Shown here: positions 20,016 through 29,038 of the stretch, piece after piece | Layout of the letters: each line of letters begins with the position of its first letter | Position numbering within the stretch: the first letter of the stretch is position 1 | DNA from: Saccharomycopsis phalli | Lineage: Eukaryota; Ascomycota; Saccharomycetes; Ascoideales; Saccharomycopsidaceae | Length of the DNA stretch: 64,000 nt | Assembly: GCA_020342235.1 (NCBI GenBank) | Contig: CP073217.1 | Span: 744,001-808,000 of the forward strand | Reading direction: 5' to 3' | Program-made: the position numbers and the translations under genes | The notes under the pieces: model-generated | Databases searched by the model: none | The model's input: only the letters and a program-made list of their open reading frames with translations | What the model was told of the DNA's origin: nothing

Positions 20016-20525
20016 ATGTTGAGACGTCTAGCTTTTGGGGTGGCAAGAACGGTTTCTGTGCGGACAAATTGTCCACGGCTCGTTACAATCCCAGTCTCAG
20101 GCCGGATGCGGGTGCGGAGTTATTCGGAAAGCACGCACGGGAAACCGATTCCCAAGGAGGTTGACCAAATGCCGTTGGAAGCATATCACCGACATTCGGA
20201 GGAGTTTCTCGAGCGGTTATATGACAGTTTGTGGGAGATTGGAGGGAGTATTTCGGAATTGGATACTGATTATGAGGAAGGAATATTGACGATTATGCTG
20301 CCGGTAGGCGATTATGTCATCAACAAGCATTCGCCCAACAAACAAATCTGGCTCAGCAGCCCAATTAGTGGTCCAGACAGGTTTGATTATTATGAAAATG
20401 AGTGGGTTTCATTGCGAAGTGGCAGGGCGTTGGTCGATGTGTTGCTGGAAGAGCTTGTGTCGACGTTTGGTGAGAAGTTGGTGAGCAATTTTCTGCTCAA
20501 ACAGATTATGGAGACGATACACTGA
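20016..20525 (+). CDS. YFH1: Mitochondrial frataxin
   Basis: A mitochondrial matrix protein that supports iron-sulfur cluster assembly on Isu1 with Nfs1 and Isd11. The start at ATG 20016 gives 169 aa (yeast 174) and an Arg/Ser-rich targeting presequence (MLRRLAFGVARTVSVRTNCPR). The frataxin fold follows: an acidic first helix (YHRHSEEFLERLYDSLWE), the SELDTDYEEGILTI acidic ridge and strand, and the signature NKHSPNKQIWLSSPISGPDRFDY around the conserved Asn/Gln-Ile-Trp. The C-terminal helix is LVDVLLEELVSTFG. A longer upstream open frame exists but lacks the presequence-first layout, so I rejected that start. Confidence 0.95.
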   Translation: MLRRLAFGVARTVSVRTNCPRLVTIPVSGRMRVRSYSESTHGKPIPKEVDQMPLEAYHRHSEEFLERLYDSLWEIGGSISELDTDYEEGILTIMLPVGDYVINKHSPNKQIWLSSPISGPDRFDYYENEWVSLRSGRALVDVLLEELVSTFGEKLVSNFLLKQIMETIH

Positions 20526-22109
20526 GTGGAAATGGCGTGGGGAGTATTTAATAAAACGGCAATGTCACGTGACTATGTAAAGGGGTATATATTGGAAATT
20601 TCACCTCTAGTGTAGAATCATGTAGTGGAGCGATTTATACTTCTTTTCTCTTGCTATTTTTATTCTGTGATATGGCTTATAGTTCTTTTAGTTGGTAATA
20701 TTCTTTATTAATGCTTTATTTGTGCTTTATTTATGCTTTATTTATGCTTTATTTATGCTTTATTTATGCTTTATTTATGCTTTATTTATGCTTCATTTAT
20801 GCTTCATTTATGCCTCATTTATGCCTCATTTATCCCTACACTTCATTTATCCCTATGCCTCATTCACGCCTCATTCATGCCTCATTTATACCTCATTGAG
20901 CATGCTTCCATTACATAGACTATATTGTTTCAAATCTTTAGTACCATCCACCTTCACATTCTTGTATATTCAACGTGTGGGTTCATTTGTATTCTACGCC
21001 GTGCTACTGTAGAAATCAATAATGCAAAACAACAGGATCTTGGCAGACAAAATGGTGGTATAAATAAAACAAGAGTTGACAACAAAATACACAACTACGT
21101 AAGATAAGCAGTGGAAAGCAAGCAACAAGTGGGTAAATAATAAATTGGCGATTAAATAATAATTAAGCAGTCAAACAATACAAAAGCAAACAATGACCAA
21201 GAAACCAAGACAAGCAGATGAACAAAGAAGGTGATAAAGAACATGTGAATTTAAACAAACAATGACAAACAGTCGGTGAGGAGAAGGAATAAAAAAAAAG
21301 TGGCCAAGTCCAAATAATGAGGGAGAATAAAGTTGACACAGGGTATTGACGTACGAAGATGTAAATTGATACAAGAATATGAAATGTACAAGAATATGAA
21401 ATTTGCAATATAGCAACTAAGATACGAGCTGGTAGAATAGCTAAAATATATTTGCTTGAATATTTACACTTGACAAGAAATTGCTTCGCTCGGCGTAAAG
21501 TGGAGTTGACCCGGTGGGGTAGCATCACTTACGGAGGAGCCAGACAGGAACAATTAAAAGGAAAGCCATGGTGTTCAGAAGGAATTCACAGATGATCCGG
21601 GTTACAAAAATCAAGAGTAAAGCTTCTCTTGATTACAAAATTGGCGCAAAAAACAATATAAAACCAATGTGACGATTGGTGCAAAATTGATGCAATTTGT
21701 ACAAGAAGTGATGTAATTAATACAAGAGTTGTTTTACAAATTGATAAAAAATTGATAAAAGTGTTGATATAAAAACTGGTGCAAAAATCAATACAAATAG
21801 TACAAGAATTGACATCATCAGCCCATGTTTATACATAAATTAATAACCAACATCAGTTTATACAAAAATTAACAATCAAGTTTATACAAGAATTGGCAAC
21901 CAACATCAGTTCACACAAAAATTGACAACCAAGTCTATACAAATATTGATACAATCAAAAACAATCAACAAATCTTATCAAACCACACCCAACTATTATC
22001 CATCCTACAACAATACACCTGCAGACTCATTCATTATAAACATCGTCCTCCAGTTCTTCATATATACTACATATACAAGTCCCAGATTAGCCGTCCTGCC
22101 TCATGAAAT
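20526..22109. other. 1.6-kb intergenic region with 11-bp minisatellite
   Basis: A CACGTG site lies at 20566-20571, shortly after YFH1. From about 20712 to 20830 an 11-bp unit (tttatttatgc) repeats roughly ten times and then decays into ttcatttatgcc and ttcatttatccc variants. From 21600 to 21960 the DNA is a loose series of acaaaaattgata(c/a)aa-type motifs. No credible gene. Confidence 0.6.
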
Positions 22110-22586
22110 TTACTCAACCTGGTCCTCAAAGTTCTCTCCAGCAACCAAGTCTGGAATATCCTCATCCTTGTGGTCGTGTCCAGCAGCCAATTGAGCAGCC
22201 TTGGCAGCATCAATTCCACCATTCTTTTGAATAGCAGTGGCCAACTCAGTCAAAACGTTCAAGTTCTCGGCACCCAATTGCGGCAAAATGTTTGGAAGCA
22301 AGTCGGTCAAGTTCTTCTCTTGAGGTCTTCCGTAGAAAGCGTAGGTGTTGTTTTGGGCAGAAGCCTGGATCGACGCCCGGTTAAAGTGCAATACCTTACC
22401 GTCCTCCTTGAAGAAGTTGACTTCTTGCACACCGTCCAAAGTTTGTGGGTTAAGCTTCTTCAAAGCAGCTTGAACCTTGCTGTCATCTTCACTAGACACG
22501 TTCTTCTTGGCCTTACGACGAGCACCACCGACCTTGTTGGCGGACAATTTTTGTAACTTGGCTAACTTTTCTGGATCAACTGGCAT
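22110..22586 (-). CDS. EGD1: Nascent polypeptide-associated complex beta subunit (BTF3 family)
   Basis: The beta subunit of NAC, which binds the ribosome near the tunnel exit and contacts emerging chains with the alpha subunit Egd2. The start at ATG 22586 gives 158 aa (yeast 157) and the expected MPVDPEKLAKLQKLSANKVGG N-terminus. The basic ribosome-binding motif follows (GGARRKAKK, the RRK-x-KK element), then the NAC domain (VQEVNFFKEDGKVLHF through AFYGRPQEKNLTDLLPNILPQLG) and an acidic C-terminus ending GENFEDQVE. The gene shares its orientation with DML1, whose stop lies about 70 bp upstream of this start. Confidence 0.96.
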   Translation of the reverse strand: MPVDPEKLAKLQKLSANKVGGARRKAKKNVSSEDDSKVQAALKKLNPQTLDGVQEVNFFKEDGKVLHFNRASIQASAQNNTYAFYGRPQEKNLTDLLPNILPQLGAENLNVLTELATAIQKNGGIDAAKAAQLAAGHDHKDEDIPDLVAGENFEDQVE

Positions 22587-22658
22587 TGTACTATTACTCT
22601 GAGAAAATGGCAATTTTTTTCCAACGAATTTTTTCAGTGATTGTTTGGTAGGGTAACA

Positions 22659-24143
22659 TCACTCCTCGTCAGAACTGTCCATCAAGCCAGATGCATACTT
22701 CTCAGCCAACGTAGCCAAAGTCTCGGAAAGTTCGTTTTTTTCGTCGCTGTTTTTCCGAAGCATTCGCAAAACATGTTTCCCGTAGCCTTTAAACATTCGT
22801 TCGCTCGCCAGTGTCATGCTGAGATTCACAGCCACTCCGTCTCTTGACCCAATATCAATCTCGCTAGGCAACGTGTCCGGCTTGGTAAACGGGATTCCGC
22901 TCGAATACAACGTCAAACATTGTAGAGGAACAAGCTGTTCCGTGCGAAGTTCCGGAAACTTGCCAAACTGTTCGATAAGTAGTGACTCTTCTAGTCCGCT
23001 ACACACCATATTCCGCAACAATAAACGGTCCCCGGAAGATTCAGAGCCGGCCAATGCAACCTCTGTGGCTTTTCCATCACGGAAATCATCATCGGAACCC
23101 ACTCCAAGATCCACTGCCGTCACATAGTTGCGGCCACCACGTGACAACGACTCCGCCAAGTCGAGCATGGTGTACTGGTTTTTGCTAAACAACGACATGA
23201 CAGTGTCGTAGGCCATGCTATATAACCCTGCTTCGTACCAGAGCGATCCACGGAGTTCCTGTAGCGAGTTTTGGCCCATGAAGCGTCCAGGAAGACTGGT
23301 TGGAAACCGCAATGGGAACACCATGGTCGAATTTTCGACCATTGCCAATGTCGTCTTGATCTTGGTGAGCAACTGGTCTGCCTTTGGGGTCTCGTTAGCA
23401 TCCTGGCTCCAGGTGAAGATGCTGTTCTTGGTGAGAAATTCGTCCTTGAGATAGGGAACCAACTCACTGTAGATTCCTCCCCAGCCTGAATCCGACTCGC
23501 ATGTCACATTGAGTCCTGCCAAGTTGTCGCATTGCTCCAAAAAATACCGAAACTTGTCGTCCAAGTAGTCCAAATTGAACTCGCCCAGTTTCCACTCCTC
23601 GACGCCAAGATCAAACCCAAACGGTCTCCCAGCTTCGGCAACATGCCGGAGCTTGCCCTGTGGGTACTTTTCCGGATCATACTCCCAGTTTGACAACGAA
23701 TTGAACAGCCGTGGACTGTATATCATGCGGTTGTAGTCCAGCCAGTACTTTGTGTTGGCAAGATTCAAGCGAGGCGCAATCTCAAGCTTGTCCAAGGCCA
23801 CCTGATAGTCGCTTTTGGCTCGTTTTGGCTCTACATTCACCTGTTCCATTTTGGCACCCCAGGTCTCGATTCCTCTAGTACTGTAAATTTCGCGGCTTTT
23901 CCCAGACAAGGTCTCATCGTAAGTTTCGCTGTGATCCAATGCCCCGAATCCGTTTTTCATGTCCCAAATCATCAATCGCGGAGTGTATGATTTGGTCTTT
24001 TTATCACGCGATAACACCGCATTGGCATACACTGACAAGTCAAATCCATCTGGCTGATATAACCGAGTCTCCTGGATGTTATAAAATTGGGTGTTTAAAT
24101 GGTTTGCTCTGGCTGATAGAGAAATGTTGATGATTTCACGCAT
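22659..24143 (-). CDS. DML1: Misato/Dml1 tubulin-like protein
   Basis: Dml1 is the fungal Misato homologue, linked to mitochondrial DNA inheritance and mitochondrial partitioning. The 494-aa protein (yeast 475) begins with the family signature MREIINISLSARANHLNTQFYNIQE, a degenerate version of the tubulin N-terminus. A DGFDLSVYANAVLSRD-type segment follows, and then the LMIWDMKNGFGAL block. The middle contains the domain with WGGIYSELVPYL and DEFLTKNSIFTW. The tubulin GTP loop is not intact, as expected for this family. The start is the ATG at 24143. Confidence 0.93.
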   Translation of the reverse strand: MREIINISLSARANHLNTQFYNIQETRLYQPDGFDLSVYANAVLSRDKKTKSYTPRLMIWDMKNGFGALDHSETYDETLSGKSREIYSTRGIETWGAKMEQVNVEPKRAKSDYQVALDKLEIAPRLNLANTKYWLDYNRMIYSPRLFNSLSNWEYDPEKYPQGKLRHVAEAGRPFGFDLGVEEWKLGEFNLDYLDDKFRYFLEQCDNLAGLNVTCESDSGWGGIYSELVPYLKDEFLTKNSIFTWSQDANETPKADQLLTKIKTTLAMVENSTMVFPLRFPTSLPGRFMGQNSLQELRGSLWYEAGLYSMAYDTVMSLFSKNQYTMLDLAESLSRGGRNYVTAVDLGVGSDDDFRDGKATEVALAGSESSGDRLLLRNMVCSGLEESLLIEQFGKFPELRTEQLVPLQCLTLYSSGIPFTKPDTLPSEIDIGSRDGVAVNLSMTLASERMFKGYGKHVLRMLRKNSDEKNELSETLATLAEKYASGLMDSSDEE

Positions 24144-24832
24144 TGTGTGGTTGCAAAGTGAAGTGTTGTAGGATGAGTACTAAATGGAATGGTCTTGGTC
24201 GTTGTATGATATATGTTAGTAAGCATGCATGGATGCTTAGTAACACAGCATGACGATTGGGTAAGATGGAATGGGGAAAGGACGTGGATGATGATATTTA
24301 TTTTTGTATTTCGCTATATATTTCTATAGAATTATGGATATTGGGGAATATATTTTTATTGAGGAAATTCCGAGGCAGAAGAGAAGTTCCGAGACAGATG
24401 AGAAGTTCCGAGGGAAAGAGAAATTCCAAAGCAGAATTGCTAAAACCCTTTGATAGCCCTCATCATTTAGCTGCTTGGAATTAATACTTTGATTCAAGAA
24501 GTTGTATTGTTACATGGTGTAGTGGTTTTGTGAAAAGCCTGGTTACCCTTGTTGTCAAGTTTGACGGCTGAATCTGGCAATGTGTTGAAGGAATCACGCT
24601 CACCATGCTCTGGTAAAACTGCATGTGTTTTAAAAAGAGACGTTGATTCAAAGGACTATAAATGAGTTTTAATGTGATACAGTAATGTTGAGAGCACGTG
24701 ACTCCACTGGACATTTGGGACTTGGAATTGAATCGGATATGTCATCACGTGATCTAATCAAATATCCGTCACGTGATTTTTCATCACGTGCGAAGATTAT
24801 TTATGCCACATGTTCATGACTTTGTAATTAAC
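24144..24832. promoter_or_regulatory. Divergent DML1/SCJ1 intergenic region: SINE-like repeat and four CACGTG boxes
   Basis: A family-1 repeat copy occupies about 24288-24470. Four CACGTG hexamers lie within 96 bp at 24695-24700, 24746-24751, 24770-24775 and 24785-24790, the last about 43 bp before the SCJ1 start codon. Three have the extended TCACGTG form. These are binding sites of the Cbf1/bHLH type by established consensus; which factor binds is inference. Confidence 0.75.
24288..24470 (-). mobile_element. SINE-like dispersed repeat, family 1, copy A (diverged)
   Basis: It starts gatatttatttttgtatttcgctatatatt and ends aattgctaaaaccctttg, matching in order the copy at 29321-29452. The middle is expanded by duplications of gagaagttccgag. 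The A/T tail sits at the left, so the element would be read on the minus strand. No clear target-site duplication was found. Confidence 0.6.
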
Positions 24833-25921
24833 ATGAAGGCGCAAACCATCCTTGGGTTTATTGGTGTGTATTTGAGCGTGTTAGTGCAGGCAGGGGACTA
24901 CTACGACGTGTTGGGTCTCGCGAAAGATGCCTCCGAACGGGACATTAAGAAAGCGTACCGGAATCTTAGTAAGAGATACCATCCGGACAAGAATCAAGGC
25001 AATGAGAAGGCGCATCACAAGTTTATTGAGGTTGGAGAGGCGTATGATGTGTTGTCTGATATCGAGAAAAGACAGATCTACGATGAGCATGGTGAAGAGG
25101 GATTGAAACACGGCGGAGCACCGCCTCAGCAAGGCTTCAATTTCTTTGAGCACATGTTTGGCGGGCAGCAGCAGAAACAGGGCAAGCGACGCGGAAATGT
25201 TGCTCGGACCTCGATGGCGGCTTCATTGGTGGAGTTTTACAACGGTGCTGGCAAGGATTTCAGTCTTGAGATGCAGAATATCTGTGGCCATTGCAAGGGC
25301 AGTGGGTCGGAGGACGGGAAAAACCACCAATGTGACCAGTGTGGAGGCTCTGGAGTACAGATCCGGAAAATGCAGCTTGCTCCGGGGATGTTCCAGCAGA
25401 TCCAGCAGCATTGTCAGAAATGCCAAGGGCAAGGGAAGGTGATCACCAACGAATGTCACGAGTGTCAGGGACATGGGGTTGTGCGAAAAGTGCGAGAGTA
25501 CAGTTTCCACTTGGAGCCTGGATCTGCACGGGGTCATGAGGAGGTGTTTGAGCGGGAGGGCGATCAGCATCCGGAGATTATTCCTGGGGACTTGGTGATG
25601 CGGGTCGAGGAGTCGAGCGAGGGTAACATGGGATATCGGCGACGGCACAATGATCTTTATCGGGACGAAGTGCTCACGCTCAAAGAGGCGTTGCATGGAG
25701 ACTGGAAGCGGGAGATTGGGTTTCTTGATGAGGATGAGGGGGTGGTTATCTTGAAGCGAGGAGCGGGAGAGATGGTGATTGATGGGGAGATTGAGGTGAT
25801 CAAGGGCAAGGGTATGCCTGTGAAGGATGGTGCGGATGAGTATGGTGATTTGTATATTGAGTATAAGATTGTGTATCCAAAGGGCAAAAAGGGGGAGAAG
25901 TTTTTGCGGGATGAGTTGTGA
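24833..25921 (+). CDS. SCJ1: ER-lumenal DnaJ co-chaperone (Scj1 type)
   Basis: A J-protein partner of the ER Hsp70 Kar2/BiP that helps folding and ER-associated degradation. The start at ATG 24833 gives 362 aa and a good signal peptide (MKAQTILGFIGVYLSVLVQA, cleaved before GDYYDVLG). A J domain follows with the HPD motif in YHPDKNQ, then a G/F-like linker (NFFEHMFGGQQ). Four CxxCxGxG-type zinc repeats come next (CGHCKGSG, CDQCGGSG, CQKCQGQG, CHECQGHG), and then the C-terminal substrate-binding domains. The protein ends RDEL, a variant of the HDEL/KDEL retrieval signal, which confirms the ER location. Upstream in-frame ATGs would bury the signal peptide. Confidence 0.95.
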   Translation: MKAQTILGFIGVYLSVLVQAGDYYDVLGLAKDASERDIKKAYRNLSKRYHPDKNQGNEKAHHKFIEVGEAYDVLSDIEKRQIYDEHGEEGLKHGGAPPQQGFNFFEHMFGGQQQKQGKRRGNVARTSMAASLVEFYNGAGKDFSLEMQNICGHCKGSGSEDGKNHQCDQCGGSGVQIRKMQLAPGMFQQIQQHCQKCQGQGKVITNECHECQGHGVVRKVREYSFHLEPGSARGHEEVFEREGDQHPEIIPGDLVMRVEESSEGNMGYRRRHNDLYRDEVLTLKEALHGDWKREIGFLDEDEGVVILKRGAGEMVIDGEIEVIKGKGMPVKDGADEYGDLYIEYKIVYPKGKKGEKFLRDEL

Positions 25922-26261
25922 ATAGTGATGATTTGCGTGGAGTATTGTAGTGGAGTGATGAAAATTAGTGTAGAAGTGTATGAAAATTAGTGTAGAAGGT
26001 GTATGAAAATTAGTGTAGAAGGTGTATGAAAATTATTGAGTGTGAAAAGAAGGGGTGAATTAAAATGATTAAAGCGTAAAAAGGATGTGGTGTAGAAGGT
26101 GTAGAAGAAGGTGTAAAAGGTTGAGGTGTAACCAAGGTATATAGGTCATGTCACAATGGCTAGATTGAAATGCCATCACAATTTCAAAGTGAGATCTATA
26201 ATGAGAAAATAGCCAGTTGTCATGAAAACCTACGCCATGAATAAACCATGGATAAACCCCA

Positions 26262-26375
26262 AGAGTATATAATAATATTTATCCAAGGCTATAGCCATAT
26301 TAGGCTCCCAAGGAGATTACTTTGCCGTCTACGACAAGGACGGCTATGTAGTTGTCAAAATAAAACTCTGCGACA
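26262..26375 (-). mobile_element. Dispersed repeat, family 2, copy B
   Basis: It begins with an ataatattta tail, then tccaaggctatagccatatt, aggctccc, ttgccgtctacgacaagga and ctatgtagttgtc, then aaaactctg. The same ordered blocks recur at 32650-32830 and 38455-38560 (both reverse-complement) and at 56776-56870. No target-site duplication was identified. Confidence 0.6.
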
Positions 26376-26561
26376 AATGAAATCTCCCACTAATGTATAA
26401 ATATAGAGGATTGGAAACTAGAGGAGCAAAAAGTGCCTTTTGGATCGTCTTTTCTAAGAGTATATTCTCATGGATATGTGAATATACCTATGAGAATAGA
26501 TCAGCACTTGCATTGCAACTACCTTTGGCATGGTCAAGTGTTTTAAATCTGAATTACTCAG

Positions 26562-26671
26562 GTGGGATTGCAATTATAATCAAGTGGAGTTGCAATTATA
26601 GCCAGGTGGGATTGCAATTATAATCAAGTGGAGTTGCAATTATAGTCAGGTGGAGTTGCAATTGTAAATGC
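26562..26671. repeat. 22-bp tandem repeat x5
   Basis: Five 22-bp units alternate between gtggga- and gtggag-starting types around ttgcaattata. The alternation implies a 44-bp higher-order unit made by duplication of a dimer. It lies about 660 bp upstream of GAD1. Confidence 0.75.
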
Positions 26672-27331
26672 AGCAATCTAGAACTATTCAATGGCTCAAT
26701 TTTGCCATGTCTCACATTGACAATGTACTCACAGTGGCAATATACATTGCCCTGGTCCAGCTACTTTGCTACCTGTAAATCTACCCAATTATACCCAGTA
26801 GAACTTGGTATTAATCAATTTCAATTGTCCTTTGGTATTGGTCAAATCCTCCATGCTGCATATCTTGAGATGCGGACGTAATGCAACTCCGGAGATGCAG
26901 CAACTCAAATAGATCAAACATACCATTTAAACATAACCTCAAATATAAAAGCCCCTGCAAATAAGTTCCCCTCAGCCACAGAATATCCCCTCAACTCAAT
27001 TCAAAGCCCAGCTCAAAACTCAGTCCACTCATTCACTCATCCACTCATCCACTCAACCCACTATCACCGTCTCATCACCACCCACCCACGTCAATTTCTC
27101 ATTTCCACTTCCAATCAGCCCTAAAAAGCCCAGAAACAAACACATCTCGTATTTCCACCCGTATTTCCATCCCACTTTTCCACCTGTTTTTCCATCCCGT
27201 TTTTCCACCCCGTTTTTCCATCCTGTGTTGTCATCCCGTGTTTCCCGCAACCAAACGCTACCTGCCTCCCGCATTGGGCTGCGTGACAGGTATATAAACC
27301 AGGCATCCCCCTTTTTTTTAGCCCATTTAAA

Positions 27332-29038
27332 ATGGTTTTATCCACACACATTGACCCAGACTCGTTGGAGCGGGAGATTCTCCTCAAGTACAAGAACATC
27401 AATGCGGCGCTTGGCCAGCAAATCAGCGACCTGGCCACCAAGTACCAGGAGTATTCGATTGCCAAGTTCAAGATCCCTGACGAGGGTATTGGCTCGGAGG
27501 GCTCGTACACGCTTATTCACGATGAGTTGACCTTGGACGGGAACCCGACGTTGAACTTGGCGAGTTTCGTCAACACCCACATTGAGCCCGAGGCAAAGCA
27601 ACTCATTGACGAGAACATCACCAAGAACCTTGCTGACAATGACGAGTACCCTGCCTTGATGAAGGTCCACCAGCGCACGATTCTGATCCTCGCGGACTTG
27701 TGGAACGCGCCCCAGAGCAAAGACTCAAGCTCTCGGCTGTCGGAGTACCGGGCCGAGGGCTCTGAGGCAATTGGTACTGCTACTGTGGGGTCCTCCGAGG
27801 CGATTATGCTCGGGGGATTGGCGCTCAAGAAGCGCTGGCAGGCCAAGCGCCGGGCCGAGGGCAAGGACATTAGCACCCCGAACATTTTGATGGGAGCCAA
27901 TGCCCAGGTGGCATTGGAGAAGTTTGCGCGGTACTTTGACGTCGAGTGTCGGCTTATCCCCGTGTCCGCAGAGTCGAACTACGTGCTTGACTTGCTGAAG
28001 ATCAAGGAGAACATCGACGAGAACACCATTGGCATCTTTGTCATCTTGGGGTCGACGTACACCGGCACTTTTGAGGACGTCAAGGGTGTGGCCGAGATCC
28101 TCGACCAGGTGCAAAAGGAAAAGGGCTACGACATCCCGATCCACGTGGACGGCGCCTCGGGCGGGTTCATTGCTCCGTTTGTGTATCCGAACCTCGTGTG
28201 GGACTTTCGAATTCCTCGGGTGCACTCGATCAACACCTCGGGCCACAAGTTTGGGCTCGTGTCGGCTGGATGCGGCTTTGTCATCTGGCGCCGGTCCGAG
28301 TACTTGCCCGAAGAGTTGAAGTTCCAGTTGTCGTACCTTGGCGGCGTCGAAGAGAGTTTCACCTTGAACTTTTCCCGGCCAGGGTACAATGTGGTGCACC
28401 AGTACTACAACTTCCTCAGCTACGGGAAGAATGGCTACGCCAAATACTTCCAAACGCTCTTGTCCAACGCCCGGCTACTATCGCACTTTTTGGAAGACTG
28501 CGACTACTATGAGTGTGTGTCGGTGATCCACCGGAAGCAGGGCACCCACTCGTTTCTGAGCAGGGACCACAGCTATGCCGATTTGCACGACATTGAGCAC
28601 AATGGCGCACAGTACAATGTCGGATTGCCTGTGGTTGCGTTCAAGTTCTCCAAGTCGTTCAAGGAGAAGTATCCGCAGATCCCCCAGTCGATTGTATCCA
28701 CGTTGTTGCGCAACAAGGGATTCATTGTGCCAAACTACAACTTGCCGCCAAACGCGCAGAATGAGGAAGTGCTTCGTGTGGTTGTGCGGTACAATTTGGC
28801 GGACGAGTTGCTTGAGCGGTTTTTGAGCGACTTGGTTGAGGTCACTGAGGTTTTGGCTAGTGCTGCTCTGGTTGCTCAGCAGATTAGTGCTGACAGTGGA
28901 AACGACGAGATAATCAAGCAGGTTTTGTTGTCGATTGCCAGTTCGGCGATCAAGACTCCGAGCGTGTTTGGGCACAAGACTAAGAAGTCAAAGAATAAGC
29001 ATAGTCACTTGCACAAGTCGTATCGCGGTACTTGTTGA
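27332..29038 (+). CDS. GAD1: Glutamate decarboxylase (PLP-dependent)
   Basis: Converts glutamate to GABA and CO2, the entry to the GABA shunt and linked to oxidative stress tolerance in yeast; cytosolic. The 568-aa protein (yeast 585) has the group II PLP decarboxylase layout. TATVGSSEAIMLGGLALKKRW is the substrate/PLP region, IHVDGASGGFIAPF carries the PLP-ring Asp, and INTSGHKFGLV carries the Schiff-base lysine (K306). An FSRPGYNVVHQYYNF segment follows. The C-terminus is Lys/His-rich (KTKKSKNKHSHLHKS), recalling calmodulin-binding tails of plant GADs, but this is not shown. The start is ATG 27332, 35 bp below a TATATAA element. The gene is GC-rich with strong codon bias, suggesting high expression. 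Confidence 0.96.
   Translation: MVLSTHIDPDSLEREILLKYKNINAALGQQISDLATKYQEYSIAKFKIPDEGIGSEGSYTLIHDELTLDGNPTLNLASFVNTHIEPEAKQLIDENITKNLADNDEYPALMKVHQRTILILADLWNAPQSKDSSSRLSEYRAEGSEAIGTATVGSSEAIMLGGLALKKRWQAKRRAEGKDISTPNILMGANAQVALEKFARYFDVECRLIPVSAESNYVLDLLKIKENIDENTIGIFVILGSTYTGTFEDVKGVAEILDQVQKEKGYDIPIHVDGASGGFIAPFVYPNLVWDFRIPRVHSINTSGHKFGLVSAGCGFVIWRRSEYLPEELKFQLSYLGGVEESFTLNFSRPGYNVVHQYYNFLSYGKNGYAKYFQTLLSNARLLSHFLEDCDYYECVSVIHRKQGTHSFLSRDHSYADLHDIEHNGAQYNVGLPVVAFKFSKSFKEKYPQIPQSIVSTLLRNKGFIVPNYNLPPNAQNEEVLRVVVRYNLADELLERFLSDLVEVTEVLASAALVAQQISADSGNDEIIKQVLLSIASSAIKTPSVFGHKTKKSKNKHSHLHKSYRGTC

Larger units (their letters stand above)
25922..27331. other. Intergenic region with repeats and GAD1 promoter
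   Basis: Three copies of a gtgtagaag(g)tgtatgaaaatta unit lie at about 25962-26035. A family-2 dispersed repeat occupies about 26262-26375. A near-perfect inverted repeat around tattctcatggatat lies at 26461-26499. A 22-bp tandem array occupies 26562-26671. From 27140 to 27235 cccgtttttcca-type units repeat. A TATA element (TATATAA, 27291-27297) lies 35 bp before the GAD1 ATG. Confidence 0.65.

Noticed and set aside
20692-21012. Tyr/Phe/Leu-rich frames with LCFIYA repeats
   Set aside because: Direct product of the 11-bp tttatttatgc minisatellite.
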